64,000 nucleotides of DNA from Arctic95D-9 sp035967665 (lineage in GTDB: Bacteria; Verrucomicrobiota; Verrucomicrobiia; Verrucomicrobiales; DEV007): assembly GCA_035967665.1 (NCBI GenBank), contig JAYWLB010000084.1, positions 1 to 64,000 on the forward strand. The letters run 5' to 3'. The notes below the pieces were generated by a model. That model searched no databases, had not been told where the DNA came from, and worked only from the letters and a program-made list of their open reading frames with translations. Numbering within the stretch: position 1 is the stretch's first letter; each line of letters starts with the position of its first letter. Made by a program: the position numbers and the translations under genes. Shown piece by piece: positions 1 through 8,101 of this stretch.

Positions 1-413
1 TCCCATCAGTCATGGATTCTCCTTCCGACCCTTCGGGCCGTCAGGATACCGAATGCTGACCCACTGGTCTGCGATCGAGGTACCGCATCACGGGGTCAGG
101 CGACATTTCTGGACAGTAGAATCGAGTTACATTTTCAGAAACGGAAAACTTTTCCGGAGTCATGCGCCATCCCCCGAAACCTGTCGATCCACCAAAAAGA
201 AGGTGTGACTTCAGTGGGCTAACAAAACACCCTCTGAAAGCAAATGAAAACGTTTAGTCAAGAAATGTCGCCTGACCCCGAAATACTTTACAGCGTCCCA
301 CAAATGTCCCATCCCGTTCCGGGTTGATTGACTTTCCTGATTGGAATTATTATTCTCCTTTCGAGGCATCGTCTTCATATCAGGCTGCAAAGTTGCAACC
401 GTTCAGTCAAATA
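1..413. other. Gene-free left edge with repeat-like DNA
   Basis: I see no convincing gene in this stretch. It holds the inverted-repeat element described at 91-280 and otherwise unremarkable sequence. An in-frame TTG at 324 could extend the next gene upstream, but the added residues look non-coding and the ATG at 414 is preferred. Confidence 0.6.
91..280. repeat. MITE-like element with perfect 20-bp inverted ends
   Basis: Positions 91-110 read cggggtcaggcgacatttct, and 261-280 are its exact reverse complement. They flank 150 bp without a gene. The match stops abruptly on both sides, as expected for element termini and not for a simple hairpin. The size and layout fit a miniature inverted-repeat element or a relic mobilised by a transposase elsewhere in the genome. 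No direct target duplication is obvious at the outer edges. The family is not identified. Confidence 0.6.
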
Positions 414-815
414 ATGAAGTCCCGTACAATTGTCATATTCGTGCTCACGATTACTATCGTCACTGTTGCCTGCTGGCCATTTCTCCGAATGCTTGGGCGG
501 AGTGAGCGATTCCTGTCAGATGCGACTGAGATCCTGGCGGATGGTGAACCTCACCCGGATATCGTTGAGATAGATTTGACGGGCAACGGCTCTTTCAGAG
601 CCTTAATCGAGCATTCCTGTTGTTCGGGAGCGGGCTTTGACGCAGTTGCACTTCAAACTTCCGATGGAAAGGTTTATCACAGCCGGAACAACTATTGCAG
701 CGAGGAAGGCTTTTACGCTGAGATGACAAGGACGGATTTGGAATCATTGGCCGATCTCGACAAATTTCTGCTGGCGAATGGCTACACCAAGATCGGACAG
801 ACTGAAAGGGAGTAG
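414..815 (+). CDS. Small membrane-anchored hypothetical protein
   Basis: I do not recognise this 133-residue protein. Residues 5-24 form a hydrophobic segment suitable as a signal anchor, ending in a cysteine at 20. The remainder is soluble and acidic, with three further cysteines (69, 70 and 95) that could be disulfide-bonded or bind metal outside the cytoplasm. ATG 414 was chosen over an in-frame TTG at 324 because the hydrophobic segment then sits at the N-terminus. The stop codon at 813-815 directly abuts the first copy of a 142-bp repeat. No functional partner is adjacent. The gene is isolated in repeat-rich DNA and may be poorly conserved. Confidence 0.5.
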   Translation: MKSRTIVIFVLTITIVTVACWPFLRMLGRSERFLSDATEILADGEPHPDIVEIDLTGNGSFRALIEHSCCSGAGFDAVALQTSDGKVYHSRNNYCSEEGFYAEMTRTDLESLADLDKFLLANGYTKIGQTERE

Positions 816-957
816 CCCTTCGAGCTCTCCGAAGAAATCCTCACGGATTCCTCTACACTTGCTGAATGTAGGGGAATTGCGTGAGCATTTCCCCGCGGAG
901 CCCTCGAGGTCTCATGCACCGGTCGGCTTCAGATTGCGGTGGTTTACATAGGCCGCG
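816..957. repeat. 142-bp direct repeat, copy 1, with long imperfect hairpin
   Basis: This copy aligns without gaps to 1011-1152 (offset 195), with 7 mismatches in 142 by eye. Within it, 834-856 pairs with 868-891 as a roughly 23-bp imperfect stem around an 11-nt loop (857-867). The fold resembles REP/BIME-type palindromes. It begins immediately after the stop codon of the upstream gene. Confidence 0.75.
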
Positions 958-1010
958 TAAACTCCCACGGGGGACAGGTTATCTGTTTGGAGAGCGAATT
1001 ATTAAGCTGA

Positions 1011-1152
1011 CCCTACGAGCTCTCCGAAGAAATCCTCACGGATTCCTCTACACTTGCTGAATGTAGGGGAATTGCGTGAGCATTTCGCGGCGGAGCCCTC
1101 GAGGTTTCATGCACCGGTTGGCTTCAGATTGCGGTGGTTTACGTAGGCTGCG
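1011..1152. repeat. 142-bp direct repeat, copy 2
   Basis: Second copy of the repeat at 816-957, separated from it by 53 bp. The corresponding hairpin arms lie at 1029-1051 and 1063-1086. The rest of 958-1243 holds no gene that I can support. The mismatches lie outside the core stem or in the flank, so both copies could form the same hairpin. Confidence 0.75.
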
Positions 1153-1243
1153 GGGGAGCCGTGACCCGTGGGATGGAAGAAGGTCGTGAATGCCTTTTGG
1201 CAAAAGGCATCTACCCGGTCATCGCTGAGAGCGGGGACGAGTC

Positions 1244-2488
1244 TCACTTTCCCTTAAAACGAAAGAGATGCTTCGCGCCGCGGAGGTAGAGATCATTCTC
1301 GAAGACGGCGGGGGACGCGTAGAGTTCTTCGCCGAGCTCGGTTTGCGCGACGATTTCAAGTTCCCTGCCCGGTTTGACCACGGTCATGACGCCCATGTCG
1401 GAAAAGAAATAGGCGAGTCCGTTCGCTGAGATCAGCGAAGCGCTGTGTCCGGGCTCCTGCTTGCCGCTGACGAGTCGCTCCCGCCAGTAGCGATTACCTG
1501 AAAGGGCGTCAAAGCAGCTCGCGACCCCGTTGTCGGCGACAACGAGAAAGTAGTCGCCAATCCCGATCGGGCTGGGGACGTAGCTGGCCCCGGCGGTCTC
1601 GTGCCATTGAACATGTGTGTCGGTTATGTTGCCATTGCCGTCAGGGCGAATTGCCATGAGATGCTTTTCGGGGAAACCGCAGGTGAGGAAGAGAAGATTC
1701 CGTTCCGGATTGTAAATCAGCGAGGCGACATACTGTTCGGTCGGGCCGTCGAGGATCCATTGCTGTTTTCCGGTGTCGGGATCGTAGCTCGCGACCGAGA
1801 GACTTCCGGAAAGCATGAGCTGATTGCGCCCTTTGATATTCCGAATGATGGGGGTGGAGTAGCTTCGGGTTTTGTTAGGACGGTCTGTCTTCCATTTCGT
1901 CTCACCGGTTTTTGCATCGAGTGCGACGATGTAGGCATCCCCGTCATGGTCGCCGTTCACTATGACAAGGTCCTTCCAGAGAACGGGACAGGAGCAGTAG
2001 CCGTGTTTGCTGGAAAAGCCGCCGGGACGCTTTTCCCAGAGGACGTTTCCGTCAAAATCGTAGGCGGCGATGAACATTTCCTCCTCATCCAGAAAGCTTA
2101 CGTAGACGGATTTGCCGTCAGTTGCGGGGGTGCTCGAAGCCCGGCTGTTGAGCCGGTGGATTCCCTCGAAGGGGGAGGCCAGAACCACTTTGTTCCAGAG
2201 AATCTCACCACTTTCCCGATCGAGACAAATCAGTGAACGGGTATCACCCTCTTCCCGGGCCGATACCAGAAAAATGTGATCTTCCCAGATGATGGGAGAG
2301 GCATGACCAGTCCCGGGGATGGCCGTTTTCCAAACCGTTCCGGAGGTGGGCGAAAGTTCGGTGGTGAGCTTCGGGGCGTTCAATACCGTTCCGTCTCCGC
2401 GAGGGCCCCGCCATCCGGGCCAGTTCCCGGCCTGTGAAACGGAGGCTGCGAGGAAAAGAAGTGCCGTAGAGAGAACGATTCGATTCAT
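1244..2488 (-). CDS. Secreted PQQ-type beta-propeller protein
   Basis: A 414-residue exported protein. Residues 1 to about 21 form a signal peptide, followed by the WPGWRGPRGDG motif that opens this PQQ_2/BamB-like beta-propeller family in planctomycetes and verrucomicrobia. Repeated blades of the type ALDAKTGETKWK follow. Members of this group usually lack proven quinone cofactor or enzymatic activity, so the reaction is unknown and a periplasmic scaffold or binding role is possible. The start is ATG 2488; a TTG four codons upstream would precede the signal peptide. It lies 48 bp downstream of the NIPSNAP gene on the same strand and is probably cotranscribed with it. Confidence 0.85.
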   Translation of the reverse strand: MNRIVLSTALLFLAASVSQAGNWPGWRGPRGDGTVLNAPKLTTELSPTSGTVWKTAIPGTGHASPIIWEDHIFLVSAREEGDTRSLICLDRESGEILWNKVVLASPFEGIHRLNSRASSTPATDGKSVYVSFLDEEEMFIAAYDFDGNVLWEKRPGGFSSKHGYCSCPVLWKDLVIVNGDHDGDAYIVALDAKTGETKWKTDRPNKTRSYSTPIIRNIKGRNQLMLSGSLSVASYDPDTGKQQWILDGPTEQYVASLIYNPERNLLFLTCGFPEKHLMAIRPDGNGNITDTHVQWHETAGASYVPSPIGIGDYFLVVADNGVASCFDALSGNRYWRERLVSGKQEPGHSASLISANGLAYFFSDMGVMTVVKPGRELEIVAQTELGEELYASPAVFENDLYLRGAKHLFRFKGK

Positions 2489-2536
2489 GGTGCGGAGCAA
2501 TACGGGAATGGAAAAAAGCGGGGGCCGGCCTGTTGC

Positions 2537-3301
2537 CTATTTTACCGGAGAATAGTCGGTCGCTTTCAGCGGGGTCGACTGGACACCCTGCTTCACGAGA
2601 ATTTTCCCGTCGGCTTCCGAGGCATCGCGGGCCGCCTTCCACTCAGGATCGGCGCTGAAGGCTTTGAATCCTGCTGATTTTGATTCGTCAGAGGCATGGG
2701 CGAGGAAATAAAGGAGGGTGTTTTCGCTGCCTTCCTGTCCGTCGTCGAGATGAAAGTAGAGGAGGTTGGTGAGGCCGTGCTTTTCAAAGAGATCAATGGT
2801 GTGATCCCGGAATCGGGCATCGAGGTTCTCCAGCTTGCCGGGATTGCAGGTGTACTCGCGCATCTCGAAGAGGTGCTCTGTTTCGGACTCCGGGATGGGA
2901 GGTTTCGGGGAATAATCGGTGAGATGAAGGAAGACGCTGTCGACGTGATTCACCAGTTTTCCATCTGCGGTCGATGCCTTGTAGGCTTGCTGCCAGTCGG
3001 GATCGCTGCGGAAGGCTTTCCAGGCGGTTTCTCTGGCGGCCTTGTCAGGGTATCCGAGGAGGTAGACGAGAACGTTCTCCTTGTTCTCGACGGGGACCCA
3101 GTAGGCGAGCTGGGTCATGCCGTGTTTTTCAAAGAGGCCGACGGTGTGGTCGCGAAAGCGGGTATGGAGCGCTTCGAGTTTTCCCTCGTTGGGGTGATAG
3201 GTCCGCAATTCGAAGCAGGTCAGTTCCTCTGCGGAGAGTGGACTGAGATTCCAGATAAGAGAGGTCGTGGCAACGGCGAGCCAGAGGGAAAGAGATTTCA
3301 T
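2537..3301 (-). CDS. Exported protein with two NIPSNAP domains
   Basis: A 254-residue protein with a signal peptide (1 to about 24) and two NIPSNAP-type ferredoxin-like domains, roughly 27-130 and 143-250. The duplication is visible directly: FRDHTVGLFEKHG at 49-61 recurs as FRDHTIDLFEKHG at 164-176, a 115-residue period. Bacterial NIPSNAP proteins are small dimeric-barrel-like proteins of unknown biochemical role, so no reaction can be assigned. A tandem version would fold as an internal dimer. It lies between a DUF423 membrane protein (88 bp upstream) and a PQQ propeller, all on the minus strand. Confidence 0.85.
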   Translation of the reverse strand: MKSLSLWLAVATTSLIWNLSPLSAEELTCFELRTYHPNEGKLEALHTRFRDHTVGLFEKHGMTQLAYWVPVENKENVLVYLLGYPDKAARETAWKAFRSDPDWQQAYKASTADGKLVNHVDSVFLHLTDYSPKPPIPESETEHLFEMREYTCNPGKLENLDARFRDHTIDLFEKHGLTNLLYFHLDDGQEGSENTLLYFLAHASDESKSAGFKAFSADPEWKAARDASEADGKILVKQGVQSTPLKATDYSPVK

Positions 3302-3389
3302 GGCAAAAGGGTAGGGTGCCCCTTTTTCAAAGTCACGATCAATTCAGCGACACGACCTCCGCGTTGAAGTGATGTCTGTCGTGTAAGGA

Positions 3390-3761
3390 TCAGGAATGGG
3401 GCGTCTCCGATCGCTTCCCCGGATTGAGAATCCAGAGAAACCAGCCAATGAGGAAACAGAGCCCGCCGATGGGAGTGATCGCTCCCAGTTTTGTGATTCC
3501 GGTGATCGAGAGCGCGTAAAGGCTACCTGAAAAGATGACGATCCCGACGAGGAGAAACCAGAAACTCCGGCTGCGTCCCGCCGTCAGTGCGATGATGAAA
3601 AGGGCGACGCCGTGAACGAGATGATAGAGAACTGCAGTGTCCCACGTCGCAACGCGGTCGTTCTCCGCCAGCCGGTCAGCAAGCGCATGTGCCCCGAAAG
3701 CCCCCAGCGCGACTCCAAGAAACATAACGATAGCTGCAATGCGAATACGGGAGGTGTTCAT
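3390..3761 (-). CDS. DUF423 family small membrane protein (YgdD-like)
   Basis: A 123-residue integral membrane protein with four predicted transmembrane helices. The N-terminal GVALGAFGAHAL motif (about residues 16-27) is diagnostic of DUF423. Its length is typical of the family. Family members are inner-membrane proteins without an established function. The start ATG at 3761 has a pyrimidine-rich leader and no Shine-Dalgarno sequence. It is first in a same-strand run with the NIPSNAP and PQQ genes. Confidence 0.9.
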   Translation of the reverse strand: MNTSRIRIAAIVMFLGVALGAFGAHALADRLAENDRVATWDTAVLYHLVHGVALFIIALTAGRSRSFWFLLVGIVIFSGSLYALSITGITKLGAITPIGGLCFLIGWFLWILNPGKRSETPHS

Positions 3762-4317
3762 GAGAGAAAGATAGGCAGAGCAGGGGAGTTGTCACACGCG
3801 GATTCAGGGGAGGTGTTTGCAGATTGAAGGGTGGGTATCCGTTAATTGCCCTCCGGTTATCTCAAGGCTACTGATTTAATCGAGGTAGGGGTATGGATAC
3901 GATTGAAAGCCTTGACAGTGTTGGGCCGGCAGGCTGATATAGTGGTGTAAACGGTCCAAATCAGAAGCGTCGATTTGACTGCGGCAATCCATGGAAAACC
4001 TCACAAAGTGCCAGGAGAATAGCCTGACAATCCCAACTGGATCCCGCTATGTTTCGCAAGACCCTGTTTGATTCAATACTTAACCCTGTTTGCGAGTGTC
4101 TCCCCCGGAGCTAGCGGCATTTTCCGGCCGTTCGGCTTATGAGTAAAAGCTATTCGGATTTAGAAAGAGGGAACCACTCAGACAACGAAGTTGGATAAGG
4201 CTGCCTTGAGCTACCGCCTACCCGCCGGGAGTCGCCGTGATCCTCGTCGCTTCAATTCTCTCTTCGGCTGCGATGCATTGAGGGATCTCATTTCCGACTT
4301 GCCGCGACCCGAACTTT
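3762..4317. other. 556-bp gene-free interval
   Basis: No open reading frame here looks coding. A TTGACA at 3912-3917 followed after 18 bp by GATATA (3936-3941) is a promoter-like arrangement on the plus strand, yet it leads into no gene and towards the 3' end of aguA. The decamer accctgtttg occurs twice, at 4061-4070 and 4083-4092. I could not match the interval to tmRNA, RNase P RNA, 6S RNA or a tRNA. Confidence 0.5.
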
Positions 4318-5340
4318 TCACGCCGGCTGCTGCTGGCTGATGCAGTGGAGGGAGCCGCCTTCTTTGACGAGGTCGAGGCAGTCGATGCCGATGGCTTTGC
4401 GATCGGGGAAGAGTTTGCCGATTTGCTCGAGGGCCGCCTTGTCATTTTCAGGCTGACGAAATTGCGGAACGAGGACGGCGCCGTTGATGATGAGGAAATT
4501 GACGTAGCTGGCGGGAAGGTGGGGGAGTCTCCAATCCTCGGTTTGGCAGGCTTCGGGAAGCGCGATGGTATGGATCACAAAGGGCCTCCCGTCGACGGTG
4601 CGGAACGATTCGAGCCTGGCAAGATTCCCGGAAAGAACCGCTTCGTTGACGCCGCCGGGATCAACTACAGTGATCAAGGTGTCGTCGTTGACGAAACGAG
4701 TGAGGTCATCGATGTGGCCGTCGGTGTCATCGCCTTCGATTCCGGCGCGAAGCCAGAGCACTTCCCGGACGCCTAGAAACGTTTTTAAACGGGCTTCGAT
4801 CTGGTCCTTATCGAGTTCGGGATTGCGGTTGGGATTGAGGAGAACCGCTTCAGTTGTGAGAACCTGTCCCTGCGAATTGACCTCGATGGAACCTCCTTCG
4901 AGAATCATTCCCGGAGTCAGTTTGGGAAGGTTGAGGGCTTCGGCAATGCGGGAGGGAATGGCGTTGTCGAGATCGTAAGGAGGGAACTTGCCGCCCCAGG
5001 CGTTGAAGCCCCAGTCGAGGAGGGCGGGGGAGCCGTCCGCTCTGCTTTTTACAAAAACGGGACCGTGATCCCGACACCAGACATCGTTGGTGGGATGGTC
5101 CCACATTCTGAAATGATCAAGGTCTCCGCCGGCGGCGACAAACTGAGACTCGATGGTTGCATGCAGATCGGCAGCGGCATTAATATCGACCTGCTGAAAA
5201 CGGCTGATGGTCGCGGCGATCTCTCCGAATTTGTTTTGCAGGGTGATGAGATCCCCTTCCCATTGATCGTCGCGATGGGGCCACGAAAGCCAGATAGATG
5301 TCTGCGGAGCCCATTCGGCGGGCATGAAATAGTCGGACAT
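4318..5340 (-). CDS. aguA: Agmatine deiminase
   Basis: Hydrolyses agmatine to N-carbamoylputrescine and ammonia in the cytoplasm, the second step of the arginine decarboxylase route to putrescine. The 340-residue protein spans the whole peptidyl-arginine-deiminase fold. It opens with MPAEWAPQ and W-x-S-W-P and carries DVWCRDHGP, the substrate-binding acidic/His segment DDTDGHIDD, and the nucleophilic Cys333 in GGSLHCISQQ at the C-terminus. ATG 5340 is the start. The same frame stays open far upstream, but only because it shadows aguB. It follows aguB after 10 bp, making a two-gene putrescine operon. Confidence 0.95.
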   Translation of the reverse strand: MSDYFMPAEWAPQTSIWLSWPHRDDQWEGDLITLQNKFGEIAATISRFQQVDINAAADLHATIESQFVAAGGDLDHFRMWDHPTNDVWCRDHGPVFVKSRADGSPALLDWGFNAWGGKFPPYDLDNAIPSRIAEALNLPKLTPGMILEGGSIEVNSQGQVLTTEAVLLNPNRNPELDKDQIEARLKTFLGVREVLWLRAGIEGDDTDGHIDDLTRFVNDDTLITVVDPGGVNEAVLSGNLARLESFRTVDGRPFVIHTIALPEACQTEDWRLPHLPASYVNFLIINGAVLVPQFRQPENDKAALEQIGKLFPDRKAIGIDCLDLVKEGGSLHCISQQQPA

Positions 5341-5350
5341 GATGCTGAAA

Positions 5351-6214
5351 TTAGTCTCTCCAGCGGCGGGTGATCTCGCCGTAGGTTTCGATGCGGCGGT
5401 CGCGGAAGAAGGGCCAGATTCGGCGGGTGTCTTCGAGGAATTTTTGATTGCACTCGAAGAGGATGATCTCCTCCTCATCGACGGAACCCCGCGCGACGAT
5501 TTGGCCATAGGGGTCGGCGACGAAAGACTGCCCCCAGAACTCGGTGCCGTGTTCGGAGCCAACGCGATTGATCGCTGCCACGTAGCAACCGTTCGCGACG
5601 GCATGGCCACGCTGGACGGTTTCCCAGGCGCAGTGCTGAGCCTCGCCAAGAGTGGGTTTCTCCTCGGGCAACCAACCGATCGCGGTGGGGTAGATGAGGA
5701 TTTCCGCACCGGCCAGAGCCATGAGGCGGGCCGCTTCCGGGTACCATTGATCCCAGCAAATGAGGACGCCGAGTTTCCCGAAAGCCGTTTCCCAAACGGG
5801 GTATCCCTGATCGCCGGGGGTGAAATAGAATTTCTCTTCAAAGCCCGGGTCCTGGGGAATGTGGTTCTTGCGATAGGTCCCGAGGAGTGTTCCGTCGGCG
5901 TTGATGATCGCGGCAGTGTTGTGATAAAGACCGGGACCGCGTTTTTCGAAAAGCGAGGCAACGATGACGACACCCAGACGGCCGGCAAGGTCGCATAGCC
6001 GATCCGTTGTCGGCCCGGGGATGGATTCAGCAAGGTCAAAGCGGTCCTGATCCTGGATATCGCAGAAATAGTCTGTGAGGAAAAGTTCCTGGGTGCAGAT
6101 GATTTGCGCGCCCTTCTCGGCAGCTTCGGCGATGAGCTTTTCATGCGCGACGAGAGATTCCTCTTTCGAAGGGAAATGGCGCGATTGCAGGAGAGCGATG
6201 ACTGGACTGGACAT
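5351..6214 (-). CDS. aguB: N-carbamoylputrescine amidase
   Basis: Nitrilase-superfamily enzyme that hydrolyses N-carbamoylputrescine to putrescine, CO2 and ammonia. The 287-residue protein shows the Glu-Lys-Cys triad: Glu43 in CTQELF, Lys116 in YRKNHIP, and Cys153 in LICWDQWYPE, with the family-typical QDPGFEEKFYF segment after the lysine. The start is ATG 6214; a TTG three codons upstream is less likely. It is the promoter-proximal gene of the aguB-aguA pair, which argues strongly for this specificity over other carbon-nitrogen hydrolases. Confidence 0.95.
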   Translation of the reverse strand: MSSPVIALLQSRHFPSKEESLVAHEKLIAEAAEKGAQIICTQELFLTDYFCDIQDQDRFDLAESIPGPTTDRLCDLAGRLGVVIVASLFEKRGPGLYHNTAAIINADGTLLGTYRKNHIPQDPGFEEKFYFTPGDQGYPVWETAFGKLGVLICWDQWYPEAARLMALAGAEILIYPTAIGWLPEEKPTLGEAQHCAWETVQRGHAVANGCYVAAINRVGSEHGTEFWGQSFVADPYGQIVARGSVDEEEIILFECNQKFLEDTRRIWPFFRDRRIETYGEITRRWRD

Positions 6215-6474
6215 GAGGTTCAAGCGATTGATCGCTGAAAATCCGCTGTTTGTCTACCTTCTCGTCGCTTGAGAAGGTGCGAAACGGTTGCTTTAAAATG
6301 GAAAAGGCGCCGGGAAAAGTGGTCCGGAGTCGGTTTTCAAAGATCCGGGCATTCGCTTCTCCCACCACTGAAGTGCTGCGGCACCTAAACCGGCGTGGTT
6401 GATGGCGCAATCTCGGTGCGACTCAAGCGGTTGCGTGAATTGACCGGGACGACGGACTGCTTTTCAGTTGTTCC

Positions 6475-7095
6475 ATGACCAAAACAAAAATTCTTCTTCT
6501 CAGCCTCACTCTCGGGCTTGCCTCTTCAATGCCGGGAACTGCTGCAGAAGACGATTCCACCCCAATCTTTAACGGGAAAGATCTCACGGGTTGGAAGGTC
6601 CATGGCACTGAGAAATGGTATGTCGAAGACGGCGAGCTGGTGTGTGAAAGCGGACCGGATGCTGAATATGGTTATCTCGCGACGGAGAAGCAGTATAAGG
6701 ATTTCGAACTGACGGTGGACTTTAAACAGTCAGCAGACGGCAATAGCGGAATCTTTTTCCGTTCATCGCTGGACGGCACGAAGATCTCGGGCTGGCAGGT
6801 CGAGGTGGCTCCTCCGAACAAAGATTCCGGTGGTGTTTACGAATCCTACGGTCGCGGCTGGCTCGTCAAACCTGATGCGGAGGCACAGAAAGCCCTCAAG
6901 TATGGTGAATGGAATACGATGAAGATCCGCGTGGTCGGAGGTCACGTCACAACCTGGCTCAACGGTGTGGAGATGATCGATCTGGAAGATGAGAAAATCG
7001 GTAAAGCGACAGGATCGATCGCTCTTCAGATCCACTCGGGCGGCGGTATCAAAGTGAACTGGAGGAACCTGAAAGTGACCGAGATTGCGGAGTGA
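6475..7095 (+). CDS. Exported DUF1080 (3-keto-disaccharide hydrolase-like) protein
   Basis: A 206-residue protein with a signal peptide (1 to about 24, ending SMPGTAA) and one DUF1080 domain occupying nearly all of the mature chain. Recognition features are IFNGKDLTGWK at the start of the domain, the GNSGIFFRS core, and WNTMKIRV with the closing W-R-N-L-K-V strand. The fold is a concanavalin-like jelly roll. Some members hydrolyse 3-keto-glycosides, while most are untested. No signal for lipidation. The gene stands alone, divergent from aguB and convergent with the anti-sigma-like gene. Confidence 0.85.
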   Translation: MTKTKILLLSLTLGLASSMPGTAAEDDSTPIFNGKDLTGWKVHGTEKWYVEDGELVCESGPDAEYGYLATEKQYKDFELTVDFKQSADGNSGIFFRSSLDGTKISGWQVEVAPPNKDSGGVYESYGRGWLVKPDAEAQKALKYGEWNTMKIRVVGGHVTTWLNGVEMIDLEDEKIGKATGSIALQIHSGGGIKVNWRNLKVTEIAE

Positions 7096-7168
7096 TCTCC
7101 GCGTTACCTCTCCCGTGTATCGCGGCCTCCTGAATGAGGTTGCTTTCCAACCAATTGCCGCTGGTAGA

Positions 7169-8101
7169 TCAATTTTTCCCCGGCGTCAGGAGCGGAGGGC
7201 TCGCGTATCGTTCCATGGGAAGGCTCTCGATTTCGTAGGAAGTTTTTGTGAGTGTGAGGCGGTCACTTGCCTGAAATTTCGTCATTTTTCCCTCGGGAGA
7301 GGAGATCGATTGCACGCCTGTCAGGATCAGATTTCCGGTGACGGCGTCGAAATTAAGAGTCTTTGCGTGAACGGTGCGACGGGGACTCAGCTGGTTCACG
7401 ACTACATCGAAAGCGGTGAGGGAAGGGGACTGAACGTTCGGAACCTCTTCCACCTTTCCGGCGATGGGAACGGAGGCACCTGCCGCTTTGATCTTCCAGG
7501 TATCATGGGTGATCACGACATCGCCGTCGAAGCGGGTTTCGCGGCCTGTCTGCACCACCTTCGACGCAGAAATCAGGAAACCATGATGTTGCGCTTGAGA
7601 AGGAAGTTGAGAGAGAGACTTGCCGAATTGTGTTTCCGCAAAGTAGTCGTTACCCGTGCTGATCGGGCGAACCACGGCATCCACCTTCGCAAAGGTCGGT
7701 TCGATCCGGTCGCGGTTCGGGCGGGCTGCTACGGTCGGTGCAGGGGGCGATGAAGCGTTGGCGTCCACCGGGGAATCCTCAAGAATCTGGACGACAAAAT
7801 GCACTTCCTTTTGCGGCGTTTCAACATCGCGAACCTGAAAGGATTCAAGAAGAAGGAATCCCAGCGCGAGAACCGCTGCGGCCGAACTTACGCCAATGAG
7901 CAGGCTTTTCCACGGTGCTGCGGAGCGGGCGGCTACCACCTCCGTAACCGATTGTTTGTTCACCGTTTCCAAAAGAATTCGATCGATGAGCGCGTCGTCA
8001 TTCCGGTTTGAACCGAGGCGGGCGTGCTCTTCGAGAGCGGCGTGTACGAGACGTTCTTCACCGGGCAGGGGAGTGTTGTGATTAGGGAAGTCGTTTTTCA
8101 T
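7169..8101 (-). CDS. Putative membrane anti-sigma factor with LptA/OstA-like C-terminus
   Basis: A 310-residue single-span protein. Its N-terminal roughly 65 residues are cytoplasmic and helical, a hydrophobic helix lies around 68-87 (LLIGVSSAAAVLALGFLLL), and a Pro/Ala-rich linker leads to an exterior domain. The C-terminal third repeats short beta segments such as FDGDVVITHDTWKIKA and LNFDAVTGNLILTGV, the pattern of LptA/OstA-type beta-jelly-roll domains. Its start overlaps the stop of the upstream ECF sigma gene by four bases (ATGA), the usual arrangement for a sigma/anti-sigma pair. The anti-sigma role is inferred from context and topology; the exterior domain assignment is tentative. Confidence 0.6.
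   Translation of the reverse strand: MKNDFPNHNTPLPGEERLVHAALEEHARLGSNRNDDALIDRILLETVNKQSVTEVVAARSAAPWKSLLIGVSSAAAVLALGFLLLESFQVRDVETPQKEVHFVVQILEDSPVDANASSPPAPTVAARPNRDRIEPTFAKVDAVVRPISTGNDYFAETQFGKSLSQLPSQAQHHGFLISASKVVQTGRETRFDGDVVITHDTWKIKAAGASVPIAGKVEEVPNVQSPSLTAFDVVVNQLSPRRTVHAKTLNFDAVTGNLILTGVQSISSPEGKMTKFQASDRLTLTKTSYEIESLPMERYASPPLLTPGKN

Noticed and set aside
1601..2236. Long open frame on the plus strand opposite the PQQ gene
   Set aside because: It shadows the PQQ coding region, which has a signal peptide and clear propeller motifs on the minus strand.
5341..6144. Upstream extension of the aguA frame through the aguB gene
   Set aside because: The extended frame gives a low-complexity Arg/Ser/Pro-rich sequence without family similarity, while the other frame encodes a complete N-carbamoylputrescine amidase. 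Agmatine deiminase starts naturally at 5340.
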